Shown here: one piece after another, positions 44,250-54,707 of the stretch
How positions within the stretch are numbered: position 1 is the first letter of the stretch
How the letters are laid out: each line of letters begins with the position of its first letter
Assembly (NCBI RefSeq): GCF_005116675.2
Contig: NZ_CP050699.1
Coordinates: forward strand, 4,459,001-4,523,000
Direction of reading: 5' to 3'
From: Desulfosediminicola ganghwensis
GTDB lineage: Bacteria > Desulfobacterota > Desulfobulbia > Desulfobulbales > Desulfocapsaceae
Length of the DNA: 64,000 nt
Made by a program: the position numbers and the translations under genes
The notes under the pieces: generated by a model
Told to the model about the DNA's origin: nothing
Seen by the model: the letters and a program-made list of their open reading frames with translations, nothing else
Database searches by the model: none

Positions 44250-45743
44250 ATGCCGGAACTCAACTTTTCGCTCTTTTCCACGCTGTTTTTTCTAGTGGAC
44301 CTCGCTATCAGGGTGGGCCTCTCTTTTCGGGTAATCATGCGGAAAAGGTCGCACGGCGTTACCCTGGCCTGGTTAGTTGTGATACTCCTTTTTCCCTTCA
44401 TAGGCGTTATTCTTTACCTGCTTTTTGGCGAAAACCGTATCTCCGAACGCCGAACAAAGCGCATGCAGCATTCCTTTAAGTATTACCAGCACTGGTTGCA
44501 ATCTTTGCAGGACCGTGCTCCGGTACAGTGGCAACATCTTGGTGCAGAGTGCCTGCCCCTCCATAACCTTGCTCTGCATCACACCGGGCTGCCCGCCATG
44601 GCCGGCAACAATCTCGTACTACTCAACAGCTCGGAACAGTTTTTAAGCTCGCTGATTGGCGACATCGAACAAGCTCGCTCCACCTGCCACCTCCAGTTTT
44701 ACATCTGGCAGGAAGGGGGCATGGTTGACGATGTCATGGCCGCAATCTGTAGAGCCTCAGATCGTGGTGTCGCATGCCGCATACTGCTCGACTCTATCGG
44801 TAGCCGTGAGTTCCTGGTCAGCGACTCTGCGGCAAAGCTGCAGGCAAGAGGGGTGCGGATTCGTGAAGCACTTCCCGCTGGGCTGATCAAGGCGCTCTTT
44901 GCCAGGGTCGACATCCGTAATCATCGTAAAATCGTAGTGATCGATGGTCAAACCGCCTATACCGGCAGCCAGAATATGGCTGATCCAAGCTGTTTTAAAG
45001 CAGGGGCCGGAGTAGGCCAATGGGTCGATGTAATGCTCAAACTCCGCGGGCCGGTGGTAGAGAGCCTCGCAGGCACATTCATCAACGACTGGTATCTGGA
45101 ATCCAGTTCCAGGCAGATTTCGTTAGCCGTAACATCCCACGCGGTAGAATCATTCCGAAAGGCAGCCGATGTACATCAACTTGAACCGGAAGGAGACGTG
45201 GCTGTACAGCTTGTTCCCTCTGGCCCTGATTTTACCACAGAAGCGATACACAGCCTGCTTTTGACCACCATATATGCAGCACGAAAGGAGCTTATACTCA
45301 CTACTCCGTATTTCGTCCCGGATGATGCTTTACTCGCTGCCCTGAAATCCGCCTCACTGCGAGGTGTTCAGGTCATCCTCATCATTCCTGCGCAAAACGA
45401 CTCCAAACTTGCAGACTACGCCAGCCGTGCCAGATTTGGTGAACTTCTGCAGGCGGGGGTTCATATCAAGCTCTTTTTCGGTGGTCTGCTCCATTCCAAG
45501 ACCATCACCATAGATGGCGATTTTGCTCTGTTTGGCTCCGTAAACTTCGACATGCGCAGTTTCTGGCTCAACTTCGAAACTACGCTTGTTATTTACGACA
45601 GACCAGCCTGCACCCAACTTCGCGAACTCCAGCAGGAATATATCTTCTCTTCCAGGGATCTTGACAAGGAAGACTACCAGAATCGTTCTACACTTGAACA
45701 GTTTAAGGAAAATGCGGTACTGCTCATGGGGCCACTGCTGTAA
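44250..45743 (+). CDS. cls: Cardiolipin synthase
   Basis: The 497-residue membrane enzyme begins with two hydrophobic segments (LFFLVDLAIRVGLSFRVIM, and LAWLVVILLFPFIGVILYL) and the phospholipase D N-terminal motif LLFGENRISERR. Two HKD motifs follow: HRKIVVIDGQTAYTGSQN (around residue 230) and HSKTITIDGDFALFGSVNFD (around 415). It makes cardiolipin from two phosphatidylglycerols at the inner membrane. It is divergent from argJ and 29 bp upstream of the metallophosphoesterase gene. Confidence 0.94.
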   Translation: MPELNFSLFSTLFFLVDLAIRVGLSFRVIMRKRSHGVTLAWLVVILLFPFIGVILYLLFGENRISERRTKRMQHSFKYYQHWLQSLQDRAPVQWQHLGAECLPLHNLALHHTGLPAMAGNNLVLLNSSEQFLSSLIGDIEQARSTCHLQFYIWQEGGMVDDVMAAICRASDRGVACRILLDSIGSREFLVSDSAAKLQARGVRIREALPAGLIKALFARVDIRNHRKIVVIDGQTAYTGSQNMADPSCFKAGAGVGQWVDVMLKLRGPVVESLAGTFINDWYLESSSRQISLAVTSHAVESFRKAADVHQLEPEGDVAVQLVPSGPDFTTEAIHSLLLTTIYAARKELILTTPYFVPDDALLAALKSASLRGVQVILIIPAQNDSKLADYASRARFGELLQAGVHIKLFFGGLLHSKTITIDGDFALFGSVNFDMRSFWLNFETTLVIYDRPACTQLRELQQEYIFSSRDLDKEDYQNRSTLEQFKENAVLLMGPLL

Positions 45744-45772
45744 TTCAATATAGTTCGATATAGTGTACTATT

Positions 45773-46570
45773 ATGAAAATTCTCCTTCTCTCAGATATTC
45801 ACGGCAACTACCCCGGCCTGGAAGCAATTGACAACTTTTTTGCAGGTAATACATTTGAACATACCATCAATTCTGGAGACTCTACGGTCTATGGACCATT
45901 TCCCAATGAAGTTCTTGATTGGCTGAGAGCAAAGCAAGCCATTTCCATTCTGGGCAATACCGACAAAAAGGTACTCAAGCTTTTGCAAGGCGAAGATTTC
46001 AAGAAGCCATCGAATCCTGAAAAACGCATCATGTACCAGGTAACGGCAAAACAACTTTCAGAAGCGAACCAACAATATCTTCGTTCGTTTCCGGTGAAGC
46101 GCACCATTGAAATCCCTATGGGCTCTGTGCAAACGGGAAACACTTTTGTTACCATCGGCATTTACCATGGCAGCCCGGCTCGACCTCATGAATTTCTTTC
46201 TGATTCTACCCCGGAATCCCGGTTTTATGAGTTAGCTGAACACGTCAGTTCTGATATCGTTGTAACAGGCCATTCCCACAGTCCGTACCACAAATATCTG
46301 GGTGAGGTCCACTTCATAAACCCTGGATCAGCCGGCCGAATGTTTGACAGCGACCCCTCGGTCAGCTGCGCGGTGATAGAGCTTCAGGAAGGGCAAAACT
46401 GTCAGGAAACAGACCAGGCTTTATCGCTGAGCCCCGACAGAACTCTTCGCCTGTCGGTCAGACATCATCGTATACCCTACGATATTTCCCTGACCACACA
46501 AGAACTTCAGCGTTTGAAATTGCCCCCCGTATACGTGGAGATGTATCGACAGGGGCGAAAACTTAACTAA
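45773..46570 (+). CDS. Calcineurin-like metallophosphoesterase, YfcE/MJ0936 type
   Basis: The 265-residue protein has the dimetal phosphoesterase motifs: SDIHGNYPGL (D-x-H), INSGDSTVYG (G-D), ILGNTDK (G-N) and VVTGHSHSPYHK (G-H-x-H). A helical insert (about 60-100) is a lid typical of the family. Substrate unknown; relatives hydrolyse phosphodiesters or diadenosine polyphosphates. It lies between cls and ppk2, in the same direction, and could be co-transcribed with both. Confidence 0.85.
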   Translation: MKILLLSDIHGNYPGLEAIDNFFAGNTFEHTINSGDSTVYGPFPNEVLDWLRAKQAISILGNTDKKVLKLLQGEDFKKPSNPEKRIMYQVTAKQLSEANQQYLRSFPVKRTIEIPMGSVQTGNTFVTIGIYHGSPARPHEFLSDSTPESRFYELAEHVSSDIVVTGHSHSPYHKYLGEVHFINPGSAGRMFDSDPSVSCAVIELQEGQNCQETDQALSLSPDRTLRLSVRHHRIPYDISLTTQELQRLKLPPVYVEMYRQGRKLN

Positions 46571-46668
46571 AGCCTAATGTTTTCCTGACAATTTACTGTT
46601 ATTTTTCATATCCGCTATCAATCATCCTGTTCACATTTTTGTTATATTAATATATTGGAGCACCTTTC

Positions 46669-47646
46669 ATGTCTTTACCCACCAATAGCAAACAGAATTC
46701 ACCGATGTTCGATCCTGATCGGGGTGCCTCCTCCATAATCAGGGATCTCGTCAAGGACCTTGATAAGAACCTCAAATCTGTGCCGCCTTCCGGGATAACC
46801 AAGGCAATGTCGGAACTGCTCCCTGCCAAGCATAAGGATGAGATTGTTGAGGCAGCGCTTCTGAAGTATTATTATGCGGAAGAGCTGAAACCGTACCAGG
46901 CAGAGCTCATCAAAATGCAGGTTCATCTTGAAAAGACCGGCAAAAAAATGATCATTCTGTTCGACGGCCGTGATGCCTCCGGCAAAGGCGGCACCATCCG
47001 TCGGGTTACCCGCTACATGAATGAAAAGCGCTATCGCGTGGTGGCTCTCGGCAAACCCAACGAAATCCAACAGACCGAACTGCACATTAAAAGATACATC
47101 GAACAGTTCCCCCACGCAGGAGAGATCGTCCTGTTTGACCGCAGCTGGTATAACCGGGCAATGGTTGAACCGGTAATGGGCTTTTGCAGCGAGGACCAAT
47201 ACCGACGCTTTTTGAAAAAGGTCAACAGCTATGAGGAAAATTTTATCCTCGATGCCGGCCGCACCACTCTCCTCAAACTGTACTTTTCGGTTTCCAAAGA
47301 TGAGCAGGCTAAACGATTTGAGCGCAGACGCAATGATCCGTTGCGTCAGTGGAAATTGAGTGAGGTCGATCTGCAGGCCCAGGAGCTGTGGGATGAGTTC
47401 ACTGAAAAGAAAAGAGTTCTTTTGCAGAAAACCCACACTAATACGTCAAAATGGTGGGTTGTCCGTTCGGATGATAAACACCTGGCCCGGCGTGAAACCA
47501 TGAAGCTGATTCTGAATTCAGTAAAATACCGTGGCAAAAGCCGATCATTAAACTTCAAGCTGGACCCTGATATCGTTATCCCCGGAAATGTGGAACTTAA
47601 AAGGATGATGGCTGAGAAAAAACAATATGGTTCAGCTTTACGCTGA
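46669..47646 (+). CDS. ppk2: Polyphosphate kinase 2
   Basis: A 325-residue one-domain PPK2 with the Walker A loop DGRDASGKGGTIRRVTRYM, Walker B DRSWYNRAMVEPVMGF and the lid RFERRRNDPLRQWKL. PPK2 enzymes transfer phosphate between polyphosphate and nucleoside phosphates; the N-terminal extension and length suit class I (NDP phosphorylation), but this cannot be confirmed by eye. TTGGAG lies 8 nt before the ATG. It ends at a bidirectional terminator facing secA and is about 4 kb from the CHAD-parA-sixA set. Confidence 0.93.
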   Translation: MSLPTNSKQNSPMFDPDRGASSIIRDLVKDLDKNLKSVPPSGITKAMSELLPAKHKDEIVEAALLKYYYAEELKPYQAELIKMQVHLEKTGKKMIILFDGRDASGKGGTIRRVTRYMNEKRYRVVALGKPNEIQQTELHIKRYIEQFPHAGEIVLFDRSWYNRAMVEPVMGFCSEDQYRRFLKKVNSYEENFILDAGRTTLLKLYFSVSKDEQAKRFERRRNDPLRQWKLSEVDLQAQELWDEFTEKKRVLLQKTHTNTSKWWVVRSDDKHLARRETMKLILNSVKYRGKSRSLNFKLDPDIVIPGNVELKRMMAEKKQYGSALR

Positions 47647-47725
47647 TTGTTCAGGGATAAATACCACGGTTCACGTGCCAAGACACACTCGAGCTCACCA
47701 CAAAAAAAGATAACACCCAAAAAAG

Positions 47726-47761
47726 AAAAAGCCGGTCTCCCAAAACGGAGACCGGCTTTTT
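47726..47761. terminator. Bidirectional terminator between ppk2 and secA
   Basis: Fifteen-bp perfect arms AAAAAGCCGGTCTCC (47726-47740) and GGAGACCGGCTTTTT (47747-47761) enclose CAAAAC. A-run and T-run flank the stem, serving both convergent genes. Confidence 0.92.
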
Positions 47762-47790
47762 CTTTTTAATTGCTCGCCCGAAGTATACGA

Positions 47791-50349
47791 TCAGTTTGCC
47801 TGACCACAACACTTCTTGTACTTCTTGCCCGAACCGCATGGGCAGGGAGCGTTACGGCCAACCTTGTCACCTTCACGCTTGATGGTGGCATCAGCCGATT
47901 CGTCTTCGTTGGCAGCGGAGGAGGTGACCCTGCTCATCTCCATCTCCTGCTCTTTTTTACGGCGACGCTCTTCCTCGAGCCTTTCGACATCATCCTGCTG
48001 CATGATACGAACGCGCATCAGGGAAGAAACACACTGAACACGGATGGCTTCCATGAGCTTATTGAAAAGTTCGAAACCTTCGCGCTTATATTCATTGAGC
48101 GGATTCTTCTGCCCATACCCCCGCAGGCCGATTCCTTCCTTAAGGTGATCCATGGAGAGCAGGTGATCTTTCCAGGCAGTGTCAACGATCTGCAGTAACA
48201 GGATCTTCTCGATCTGACGCATATTCTCAGGAGTGTTGATCTCTTCCTGGGCAGCATACGCTTTATTGACCATCTCTATGGTTCTTTCGCGGAAATCAGC
48301 TTCTTTGAGATCAGCCCGCTCTTCTTCCGGCCACTTCTCGGTGATATTGAAAAGCTCGGTCAGACGATCATGGTATCCATCCCAATCCCAATCTATCGAG
48401 TCGATGCGATCCTGGTAAAAATCCTCAATAACGCTTTCTGTGACATCGCTGATCATCTCCTGGATGACACCGGCCACATCACCGCCCTCAAGCACTTCCC
48501 GGCGCTGTTGATAAATAACTTCACGCTGCTTGTTCATGACATCGTCATATTCGAGCAGGTGTTTACGGATATCGAAGTTATGTCCCTCTACCTTGCGCTG
48601 GGCGTTTTCAATCGCTTTGCTGATCATGCTATGCTCGATCGGTTCATCTTCCTCCATACCGAGCTTTTCCATAATTCCGGTAATTCTGTCTGAACCGAAA
48701 ATACGGAGCAGATCATCCTCGAGAGAAAGGAAGAAGCGGGAAGAACCTGGGTCACCCTGACGTCCTGCTCGACCACGCAGCTGGTTATCGATACGACGGG
48801 ATTCATGACGGGAAGTACCCAGAATATGCAGACCACCTGCCTCGACAACACCTTCACCGAGCTTGATATCCGTACCACGACCAGCCATATTAGTGGCAAT
48901 GGTCACTCTGCCCTTCTGGCCGGCCTGGGCGATGATCTCAGCCTCACGTTCATGATGCTTGGCGTTCAGCACCTCGTGATCGATTTTCTCTTTCTTGAGC
49001 ATATTGGCGATCTTTTCAGAGATATCGATCGAGATGGTTCCGACCAGAACAGGACGGCCTTGCTTGTGCATCTCTGCAATCTCGCGAACAACAGCACGGT
49101 ATTTAGCCGCTTCGTTTTTGAAAATTACATCAGCGTAGTCATCACGAACCATTGGCATGTTGGTAGGCATAACCACAACATCGAGATCATAGATCTTCTT
49201 GAACTCAGGAGCCTCGGTATCTGCTGTACCGGTCATACCCGCCAGCTTGTCATACATCCTGAAATAATTCTGGAAAGTAATCGAAGCCAGAGTCTGGTTC
49301 TCACGCTCGATCTTCACACCCTCTTTGGCCTCAAGTGCCTGGTGCAGACCGTCTGAGTAGCGGCGGCCTTCCATGGTGCGGCCGGTGAACTCGTCGACGA
49401 TAACGACCTGTCCATTATTGACGATGTAATCCACATCCTTCTTGAACAGGGTGTGGGCTTTCAGAGCCTGGTTCAAATGGTGAAGCTGTTCAATATTATT
49501 CGGGTCGTAGAGGTTGTCTACCTCCAGCATCTCCTCACCAAGGCCAATACCTTCTTCGGTAAGACTTACCTGACGTGCCTTTTCATCGATAACATAATGC
49601 TCATCCGGCTTGAAGCGCGGGATGATACGATTGACATTGCCATACAACTCAGTGGATATATCTGCAGGTCCGGAGATGATGAGAGGTGTTCTCGCCTCAT
49701 CGATCAGGATGGAGTCAACCTCATCCACGATGGCGTAATTAAAGCCGCGCTGAACGAAATCTTCCAGCTCAAACTTCATATTGTCACGCAGATAATCAAA
49801 GCCCAGCTCGTTATTGGTGGCATAGGTAATATCGGCGGCATAGGCCTCTTTTCGAGCCTGGTCATCCATACCATGCACGATCCGTCCTACGCTCATACCA
49901 AGGAAGTTGTAAACCTGGCCCATCCATTCGGCATCACGGGCAGCGAGATAATCGTTGACTGTTACCACGTGAACACCCTTACTGCTCAGAGCGTTCAGAT
50001 ATACCGGCAGAGTGGAGGTAAGGGTTTTACCCTCACCGGTTTTCATCTCGGCAATCTTGCCATTATGCAGAATAACACCACCAACCAGCTGCACATCGTA
50101 ATGTCGCTCACCAAGCACCCTGCGACCAGCCTCGCGAACGACTGCAAATGCCTCCGGCAACAGGGAATCGAGGGACTCACCTTTTTCGAAGCGTTCTCTG
50201 AACTCAACAGTTTTTGCCGCAATCTCCGCATCGTCCAGTGGCCGAATCGTGCTCTCCAGCTCGTTCACCCTATTCACAATCGGCTTAATCTGCTTCAGTA
50301 CCCTGTCGTTTTTACTGCCGAATACCTTGGTTAATAATGTTCCAATCAT
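47791..50349 (-). CDS. secA: Preprotein translocase ATPase SecA
   Basis: SecA drives unfolded proteins through SecYEG. The 852 residues have Walker A ([20 protein letters not shown]), the DEAD-type box and Sec motif ([20 protein letters not shown]), the second nucleotide domain ([20 protein letters not shown]) and a C-terminal zinc-binding SecB-binding tail [13 protein letters not shown]. Length is typical for the family. No Shine-Dalgarno is obvious. It ends at the shared terminator with ppk2. It would export the DUF11, MORN and DUF547 proteins of this window. Confidence 0.97.
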   Translation of the reverse strand: MIGTLLTKVFGSKNDRVLKQIKPIVNRVNELESTIRPLDDAEIAAKTVEFRERFEKGESLDSLLPEAFAVVREAGRRVLGERHYDVQLVGGVILHNGKIAEMKTGEGKTLTSTLPVYLNALSSKGVHVVTVNDYLAARDAEWMGQVYNFLGMSVGRIVHGMDDQARKEAYAADITYATNNELGFDYLRDNMKFELEDFVQRGFNYAIVDEVDSILIDEARTPLIISGPADISTELYGNVNRIIPRFKPDEHYVIDEKARQVSLTEEGIGLGEEMLEVDNLYDPNNIEQLHHLNQALKAHTLFKKDVDYIVNNGQVVIVDEFTGRTMEGRRYSDGLHQALEAKEGVKIERENQTLASITFQNYFRMYDKLAGMTGTADTEAPEFKKIYDLDVVVMPTNMPMVRDDYADVIFKNEAAKYRAVVREIAEMHKQGRPVLVGTISIDISEKIANMLKKEKIDHEVLNAKHHEREAEIIAQAGQKGRVTIATNMAGRGTDIKLGEGVVEAGGLHILGTSRHESRRIDNQLRGRAGRQGDPGSSRFFLSLEDDLLRIFGSDRITGIMEKLGMEEDEPIEHSMISKAIENAQRKVEGHNFDIRKHLLEYDDVMNKQREVIYQQRREVLEGGDVAGVIQEMISDVTESVIEDFYQDRIDSIDWDWDGYHDRLTELFNITEKWPEEERADLKEADFRERTIEMVNKAYAAQEEINTPENMRQIEKILLLQIVDTAWKDHLLSMDHLKEGIGLRGYGQKNPLNEYKREGFELFNKLMEAIRVQCVSSLMRVRIMQQDDVERLEEERRRKKEQEMEMSRVTSSAANEDESADATIKREGDKVGRNAPCPCGSGKKYKKCCGQAN

Positions 50350-50879
50350 AATGTGTGGTCACTCTGTGATGTAATAAATTATGTAACTATGGAGTGCATA
50401 TAACAGCAGGACAACTGGCGGTGCGCACAAACCCTGATTTCTCATGTTCATTGAGGTAATTTTTCAATGCTCACCGGTGTTGCCCAGGAAGGAATGCCCT
50501 TGGGACCCACTCCAACTGTTGAGAAATCCGGACTAAGAGCCTATCGGAGAAATACCTTTTTTTCTTCTTATCTTCGCCCCTGAAAGAAACCAATTCCCGC
50601 AATATTCGATATATTACTGTGAACCACTTCCCTTCAAGGCCCTGATCTAAGAAAAAATGGCGGCCCTCCGACAGACTCCCTGAAGCTGCTTACCAGAAAT
50701 TTTCGGGAAACAGCGTTGGCAGCGCGACCCGGTCTGCCTTTCTGCGAGCGCTTAGCAAAGCAGCCCACGAACCCTGTACAATTACATATAATGGTTGAAA
50801 GATCAAAGAAAAGCTGCACGCTAACGGGAAAGAAACATTCACTTCTTTCCCGTCCGATAACTTGAAAAATGATCCTGTT
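50350..50879. other. Intergenic region upstream of secA
   Basis: This 530-bp gap contains palindromic repeat copy 2 (50534-50683) and short hairpins such as GGGAAAGAAA/TTCTTTCCC near 50826-50850. No gene was found; the frame at 50634-50819 is antisense to the repeat. The secA promoter should lie within 50350-50530 but no good box pair was seen. Confidence 0.4.
50534..50683. repeat. Palindromic MITE-like element, copy 2 (150 bp)
   Basis: The left end TAAGAGCCTATCGGAG and the reverse complement of the right end TCAGGGAGTCTGTCGGAG match at GAGYCTRTCGGAG. Both arms carry a T-run (TTTTTTCTT) about 12-15 bp further in. The centre contains CGCAATATTCGATATATT, like CGCAATATTAATTATATG in copy 1. The length (150 against 147) is also matched. 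The arms are more diverged than in copy 1. Confidence 0.6.
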
Positions 50880-51140
50880 TTATTGCCTTGTTCTGATTTT
50901 TTTCAGTTCTTCAGCCTGAATATGTCGGGCCGGGTCATTCTTTTCGACCTCTCCCCGGGCAATATGACGTTCATTGACACCCAGTTTCGGTGCAGGCAAC
51001 AGCAATGACTGTCCTGTCCAGACCCCGAAGAGAAACATCCATAAAAAGATGCAGAAGCAGACTATACCGACCCCGGCAATACCACTCGGGGTCAACTCGA
51101 ACTTTATCTTTTTTCCCGCCGGCTTTCGCCTTGGTGCCAT
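50880..51140 (-). CDS. Small single-span membrane protein after argS, 86 aa
   Basis: The N-terminus is basic (MAPRRKPAGKKIKFEL), followed by one membrane helix (GIAGVGIVCFCIFLWMFLFG, about residues 20-42), then a short charged tail ending KKIRTRQ. It starts 12 bp after argS stops. In related genomes I recall argS being followed by a membrane-anchored SPOR-domain protein with a similar N-terminus; the SPOR domain is missing here, so this looks like a shortened version. Function unknown; a septum or cell-wall role is only a guess. Confidence 0.7.
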   Translation of the reverse strand: MAPRRKPAGKKIKFELTPSGIAGVGIVCFCIFLWMFLFGVWTGQSLLLPAPKLGVNERHIARGEVEKNDPARHIQAEELKKIRTRQ

Positions 51141-51152
51141 ATCGTACCCCGT

Positions 51153-52811
51153 TTACATACGTTCAGGAGCGGTCAGCCCGACAATGGCAAGTGCGTTACT
51201 GAACACCTGGCGCAAGGCCTCAATCAGACACAATCGAGCCTGACTCAACTGAACATCTTCTGTAATAACTTTGTGTTTGTTGTAGTAGCTATGGAACTGT
51301 GCAGCAAGGTCGAGCAGGTAGAAAATCACTTTATGCGGGGCCAGGTCAAGAGCTGCACCTTCAATGACCGCCGGCAGCTGCGACATGGTCTTCAGGAGCT
51401 GCATCTCCTCTTCTTCTTTCAAAAGAGAAGGGTCGATTTGATCAAAGCCTACTTTTTCTACACCTTTACCGGCAGCCTGCTCGAGTATGGAACACATCCT
51501 GGCGTGACCGTACTGGACATAGTACACCGGATTTTCCTGGCTCTCCTTGGTGGCGAGGTCGAGGTCAAACTCGAGCTGACTGTCCGCCTTGCGCATCATG
51601 AAGAAGAAGCGGACAACATCGACACCGACCATATCGATCAGTTCGTCAACCGTGACAAAGTTCGCCTTGCGGGTAGACATTTTTACCTGCTTGCCTTCAC
51701 GGGTCAAGGTCACAAACTGGTGCAAAACAACAGTCACCTTGGACTCATCATAACCAAGCGCCTGCATACCCGCCAGAACATCGGGGATAGTAGCGATATG
51801 GTCTGAACCGAAGATGTCTACCATCCAGTCGAAACCGCGCTTGTATTTCTCGCGGTGATAGGCGATATCCGGCAGTCTGTAGGTTGGCTCGCCGGTATTC
51901 TTGATGATTACCCGATCCTGTTCCTGACCAAACTCAGTGGTTTTGAACCAGGTAGCATCGTCTTTCTCGTAGACCAGCCCCTTCTCTCGCAGTTTTGCCA
52001 CTACATCATCGATATGCCCGTCATCATAGAGAGACTGCTCGTTGAAATAGTTGTCGAAGTTAATGCCCATGCGCTCCAGGGTGCCGGCGATATCCTTGAA
52101 GATAACATCCTTGGCCTTCTCTTTGAACGGAGTCACATCCGGCTCATCTTTCAAGCTATCGCCCTGCTCGTCGATAAGCTCCTGGCTGATATCCATGATG
52201 TACTCGCCCTGATAACCATCTTCAGGAAACTCATTCGGCAAACCAAGTTTTTCCAGGTACCTGGCCCTGGTGGACTCACCGAGAACCCGCATCTGGCGAC
52301 CGGCATCATTGAAATAGTACTCGCGATAGACATCATGACCGGTGGCCTCGAGCAAACGAGCGATAGAGTCACCGAGTACAGCCTGACGACCGTGACCAAT
52401 GCTGAGCGGCCCGGTAGGATTGGCGCTTACGAACTCGACCATAACCTTACGCTTATCGCCTACTGCGCTCAAGCCGAACTGTGTTCCGTTATCAACGATG
52501 GTGGGGATAATAACGCGCCATACGTCCGGCTGAATGAACACATTGACAAACCCTGGACCTGCGATATCGACCTTGGCGATAAGCGCGGTCTCTGCCGCCA
52601 GCATATCTGCTACCTGTTGTGCTATCTCACGTGGGTTGCGTTTCTCAACACCTGCGAGAACTAAAGCGATATTGGTGGCAAAGTCGCCCTGGCCCTTGCG
52701 CTTGGGCAGTTCAACCGCATATTTACCAGCCCCGGCGTCAGACCAGTTGCCATTTTCAACACCTTGCTGGAAACACCTGTCAACTACCTCTTTTACTCGT
52801 GCTCTGATCAT
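51153..52811 (-). CDS. argS: Arginyl-tRNA synthetase
   Basis: ArgRS charges tRNA-Arg. The 552-residue class I synthetase has an N-terminal additional domain, the HIGH motif as SANPTGPLSIGHGRQAV, a KMSKS-like KMSTRKANFVTVDEL, and a C-terminal DALR anticodon-binding domain (LCLIEALRQVFSNALAIVGL). Length typical. The ATG has no Shine-Dalgarno. It is followed closely by the small membrane protein gene. alr lies upstream. Confidence 0.97.
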   Translation of the reverse strand: MIRARVKEVVDRCFQQGVENGNWSDAGAGKYAVELPKRKGQGDFATNIALVLAGVEKRNPREIAQQVADMLAAETALIAKVDIAGPGFVNVFIQPDVWRVIIPTIVDNGTQFGLSAVGDKRKVMVEFVSANPTGPLSIGHGRQAVLGDSIARLLEATGHDVYREYYFNDAGRQMRVLGESTRARYLEKLGLPNEFPEDGYQGEYIMDISQELIDEQGDSLKDEPDVTPFKEKAKDVIFKDIAGTLERMGINFDNYFNEQSLYDDGHIDDVVAKLREKGLVYEKDDATWFKTTEFGQEQDRVIIKNTGEPTYRLPDIAYHREKYKRGFDWMVDIFGSDHIATIPDVLAGMQALGYDESKVTVVLHQFVTLTREGKQVKMSTRKANFVTVDELIDMVGVDVVRFFFMMRKADSQLEFDLDLATKESQENPVYYVQYGHARMCSILEQAAGKGVEKVGFDQIDPSLLKEEEEMQLLKTMSQLPAVIEGAALDLAPHKVIFYLLDLAAQFHSYYNKHKVITEDVQLSQARLCLIEALRQVFSNALAIVGLTAPERM

Positions 52812-52961
52812 GAATTATACTCGTCTATTGCTATCATTAAGGGCAACATGACAGGAAGGCCCACTGGCGCTTCACTCCCATTGAATCTGCTGTATTTTTT
52901 TCTTACTGCCCTGTCGAATAAGGTACGTTACATTAAATTTCGGAGGAGACTCTCCCGAACT

Positions 52962-54092
52962 TCAAATAAATTTTCTCTGGTTATTGTTGCCGAGCATACA
53001 GAGAACCTCATAACTGATTGTCTCCGCCCAGGCAGCAATATCATCTGCGGTGATCTTCTCGTCACCCTGCTCACCCAGGAGCACAGCCTCGTCGCCAGCC
53101 TGCACACCTTCTATGTCTGTAATATCAACCATGCACAGATTCATGCAAACCCTGCCGAGTATCGGCACACGCTTACCGTGAACCAATATTTCTCCACGAT
53201 TGGAAAGCAGGCGCGAGTACCCATCTTCATACCCCACCGGCAATACCGCCAGCCGGGTTGGCCGGGTCGTTACATAGCTGTGGCCATAGCTGATGCCCAC
53301 CCCCGTAGCGACTTCCTTGACCTTGGCTATCCTGGTGGTAAAACTCATGGCAGGCTTGAGATATGTATCTCCCACCTTGCCGTGTTGCCATTGTCCACTG
53401 GGCGAATAACCGTATAGAGCTATACCTGCCCGCCCCATGTCGCACAAGGTCTCGGGAAAATTAAGCACTGCACCGGAATTAGCAATATGCCGGATACCAG
53501 AAAATTGTGTTTCTATGCTGCGGCATGCTTCTGAATATACACGAAAAGCGTTGATGGTATTCGGCGAGTCAACGTTATCCGCCTCCGGAAAATGGCTCAA
53601 GAGACCACCGAGTCGTATTCCGGGCAGATTTTCGATCAGTTCGGCAAAAGTGGCTACCTCACCGGGCATCACACCCAGCCTGCTCATTCCTGTGTCGATC
53701 TTCAGATGTAGAGTTATTTCCCGCCCCAGGCGAACTGCTGTCTTTGAAAGCAGCTCAACCGCATCGGCTGAAAAGACGACCGGTGTGAGATTTGAGGTGA
53801 AAAAATATTCGACAGCATCGGGCTGAAAACCGACCATTACGAATATTTCGCCCTCAACCCCGGCTTGTCGTAGCCAGACTCCCTCGCAAGCTTCGGCCAC
53901 ACCAAAAAGGTGGCAACCGGCTTTGGCAAACGCCCTGGCAGACTCGACCATGCCATGGCCGTAGCCGTCGCCTTTCACCATGGCAAGAAGTTCTACCCCC
54001 GAGGGCAGTGAGGAGGAAACAATTCGATAATTATAAGTGAGCGCTGCCGTATCGATTGTGACAATATTGGAGGAACTCGGAGTGGGATTCAT
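52962..54092 (-). CDS. alr: Alanine racemase
   Basis: Alr makes D-alanine for peptidoglycan. The 376-residue PLP enzyme has the lysine in AMVKGDGYGHGMVESARA (Lys40), the fold-type III barrel signature DTGMSRLGV, the second catalytic Tyr in VGISYGHSYVTTRPTRLAV, and the C-terminal domain CMNLCMVDITDIEGVQAGDE. It lies 19 bp after the small membrane protein gene at 54112-54537. With murA it makes this window cover two peptidoglycan precursor steps. Confidence 0.96.
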   Translation of the reverse strand: MNPTPSSSNIVTIDTAALTYNYRIVSSSLPSGVELLAMVKGDGYGHGMVESARAFAKAGCHLFGVAEACEGVWLRQAGVEGEIFVMVGFQPDAVEYFFTSNLTPVVFSADAVELLSKTAVRLGREITLHLKIDTGMSRLGVMPGEVATFAELIENLPGIRLGGLLSHFPEADNVDSPNTINAFRVYSEACRSIETQFSGIRHIANSGAVLNFPETLCDMGRAGIALYGYSPSGQWQHGKVGDTYLKPAMSFTTRIAKVKEVATGVGISYGHSYVTTRPTRLAVLPVGYEDGYSRLLSNRGEILVHGKRVPILGRVCMNLCMVDITDIEGVQAGDEAVLLGEQGDEKITADDIAAWAETISYEVLCMLGNNNQRKFI

Positions 54093-54111
54093 CGCGTCTT
54101 ACACTTGAAGA

Positions 54112-54537
54112 TCATTCTTTAAACCATGCCCGCCAGCTGTTTCGGCTCGACCAGGCAAGACCCCAGCCGACAGTAACATACAACACTCCCAATATCGTTC
54201 TGGGAATATGAGACTCCCTTAACAGCACGCCGGCAACCATCATGACTATCACCATCAACCAGGTTCCCTTGGAATAGACAGCGCCAAGACAGGTCCCATC
54301 GTTGAATTGAGAGATACGTTCCAGAACTCGCCGGGAAGCTTTGTCCAGGATAAAGCGTGATTTGAGAAAACCAAGCGCTACTGCTGGTATAACCAGAATG
54401 AGAAGGTCTGCGACATCCAGCCAGCGCATCCCCCTCCACATCAGCAGGGAACCTACACCGGTCCAGAGAGACGCCGCAAGCAGCAGATGTGTCTTCCTCT
54501 GCACGCCCGGCTTGAATCGGGACAGCTTTGATGGCAT
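54112..54537 (-). CDS. Conserved membrane protein of unknown function, 141 aa
   Basis: Four hydrophobic segments are visible: THLLLAASLWTGVGSLLMWR, ADLLILVIPAVALGFLKSRF, TWLMVIVMMVAGVLLRESH and TILGVLYVTVGWGLAWSSR. The N-terminus is basic (MPSKLSRFKPGVQRK), suggesting a cytoplasmic start. A charged loop in the middle holds ILDKASRRVLERISQF. I recognise the type as a widespread small membrane protein but not a named family. It is immediately upstream of alr. Confidence 0.6.
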   Translation of the reverse strand: MPSKLSRFKPGVQRKTHLLLAASLWTGVGSLLMWRGMRWLDVADLLILVIPAVALGFLKSRFILDKASRRVLERISQFNDGTCLGAVYSKGTWLMVIVMMVAGVLLRESHIPRTILGVLYVTVGWGLAWSSRNSWRAWFKE

Positions 54538-54649
54538 GGAACTTCTCTAACCTCTACTCTGCTCGAACAGCACAGTGGAAAATCTGATCCCCTTATGACT
54601 TTTGCAGTTTCGTGCCAGATGGAGATCGTTGTAACGGGTACAAACAAGA

Positions 54650-54680
54650 CAAGCCCATCTCCAAATCGGAGATGGGCTTG
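54650..54680 (-). terminator. Intrinsic terminator after the ferredoxin gene
   Basis: Thirteen-bp perfect arms CAAGCCCATCTCC (54650-54662) and GGAGATGGGCTTG (54668-54680) enclose AAATC. On the minus strand the tail is TCTTGTTTG, only partly T-rich. It lies 28 bp past the ferredoxin stop. Confidence 0.75.
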
Positions 54681-54707
54681 CTGCATTACACTGTGCGATG
54701 AGGACTA

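Noticed and set aside
49453-50334. 293-codon plus-strand frame opposite secA
   Set aside because: secA occupies the minus strand with all motifs in frame; the antisense frame has no recognisable domain.
51855-52664. 269-codon plus-strand frame opposite argS
   Set aside because: It is a shadow of argS, which is complete on the minus strand.
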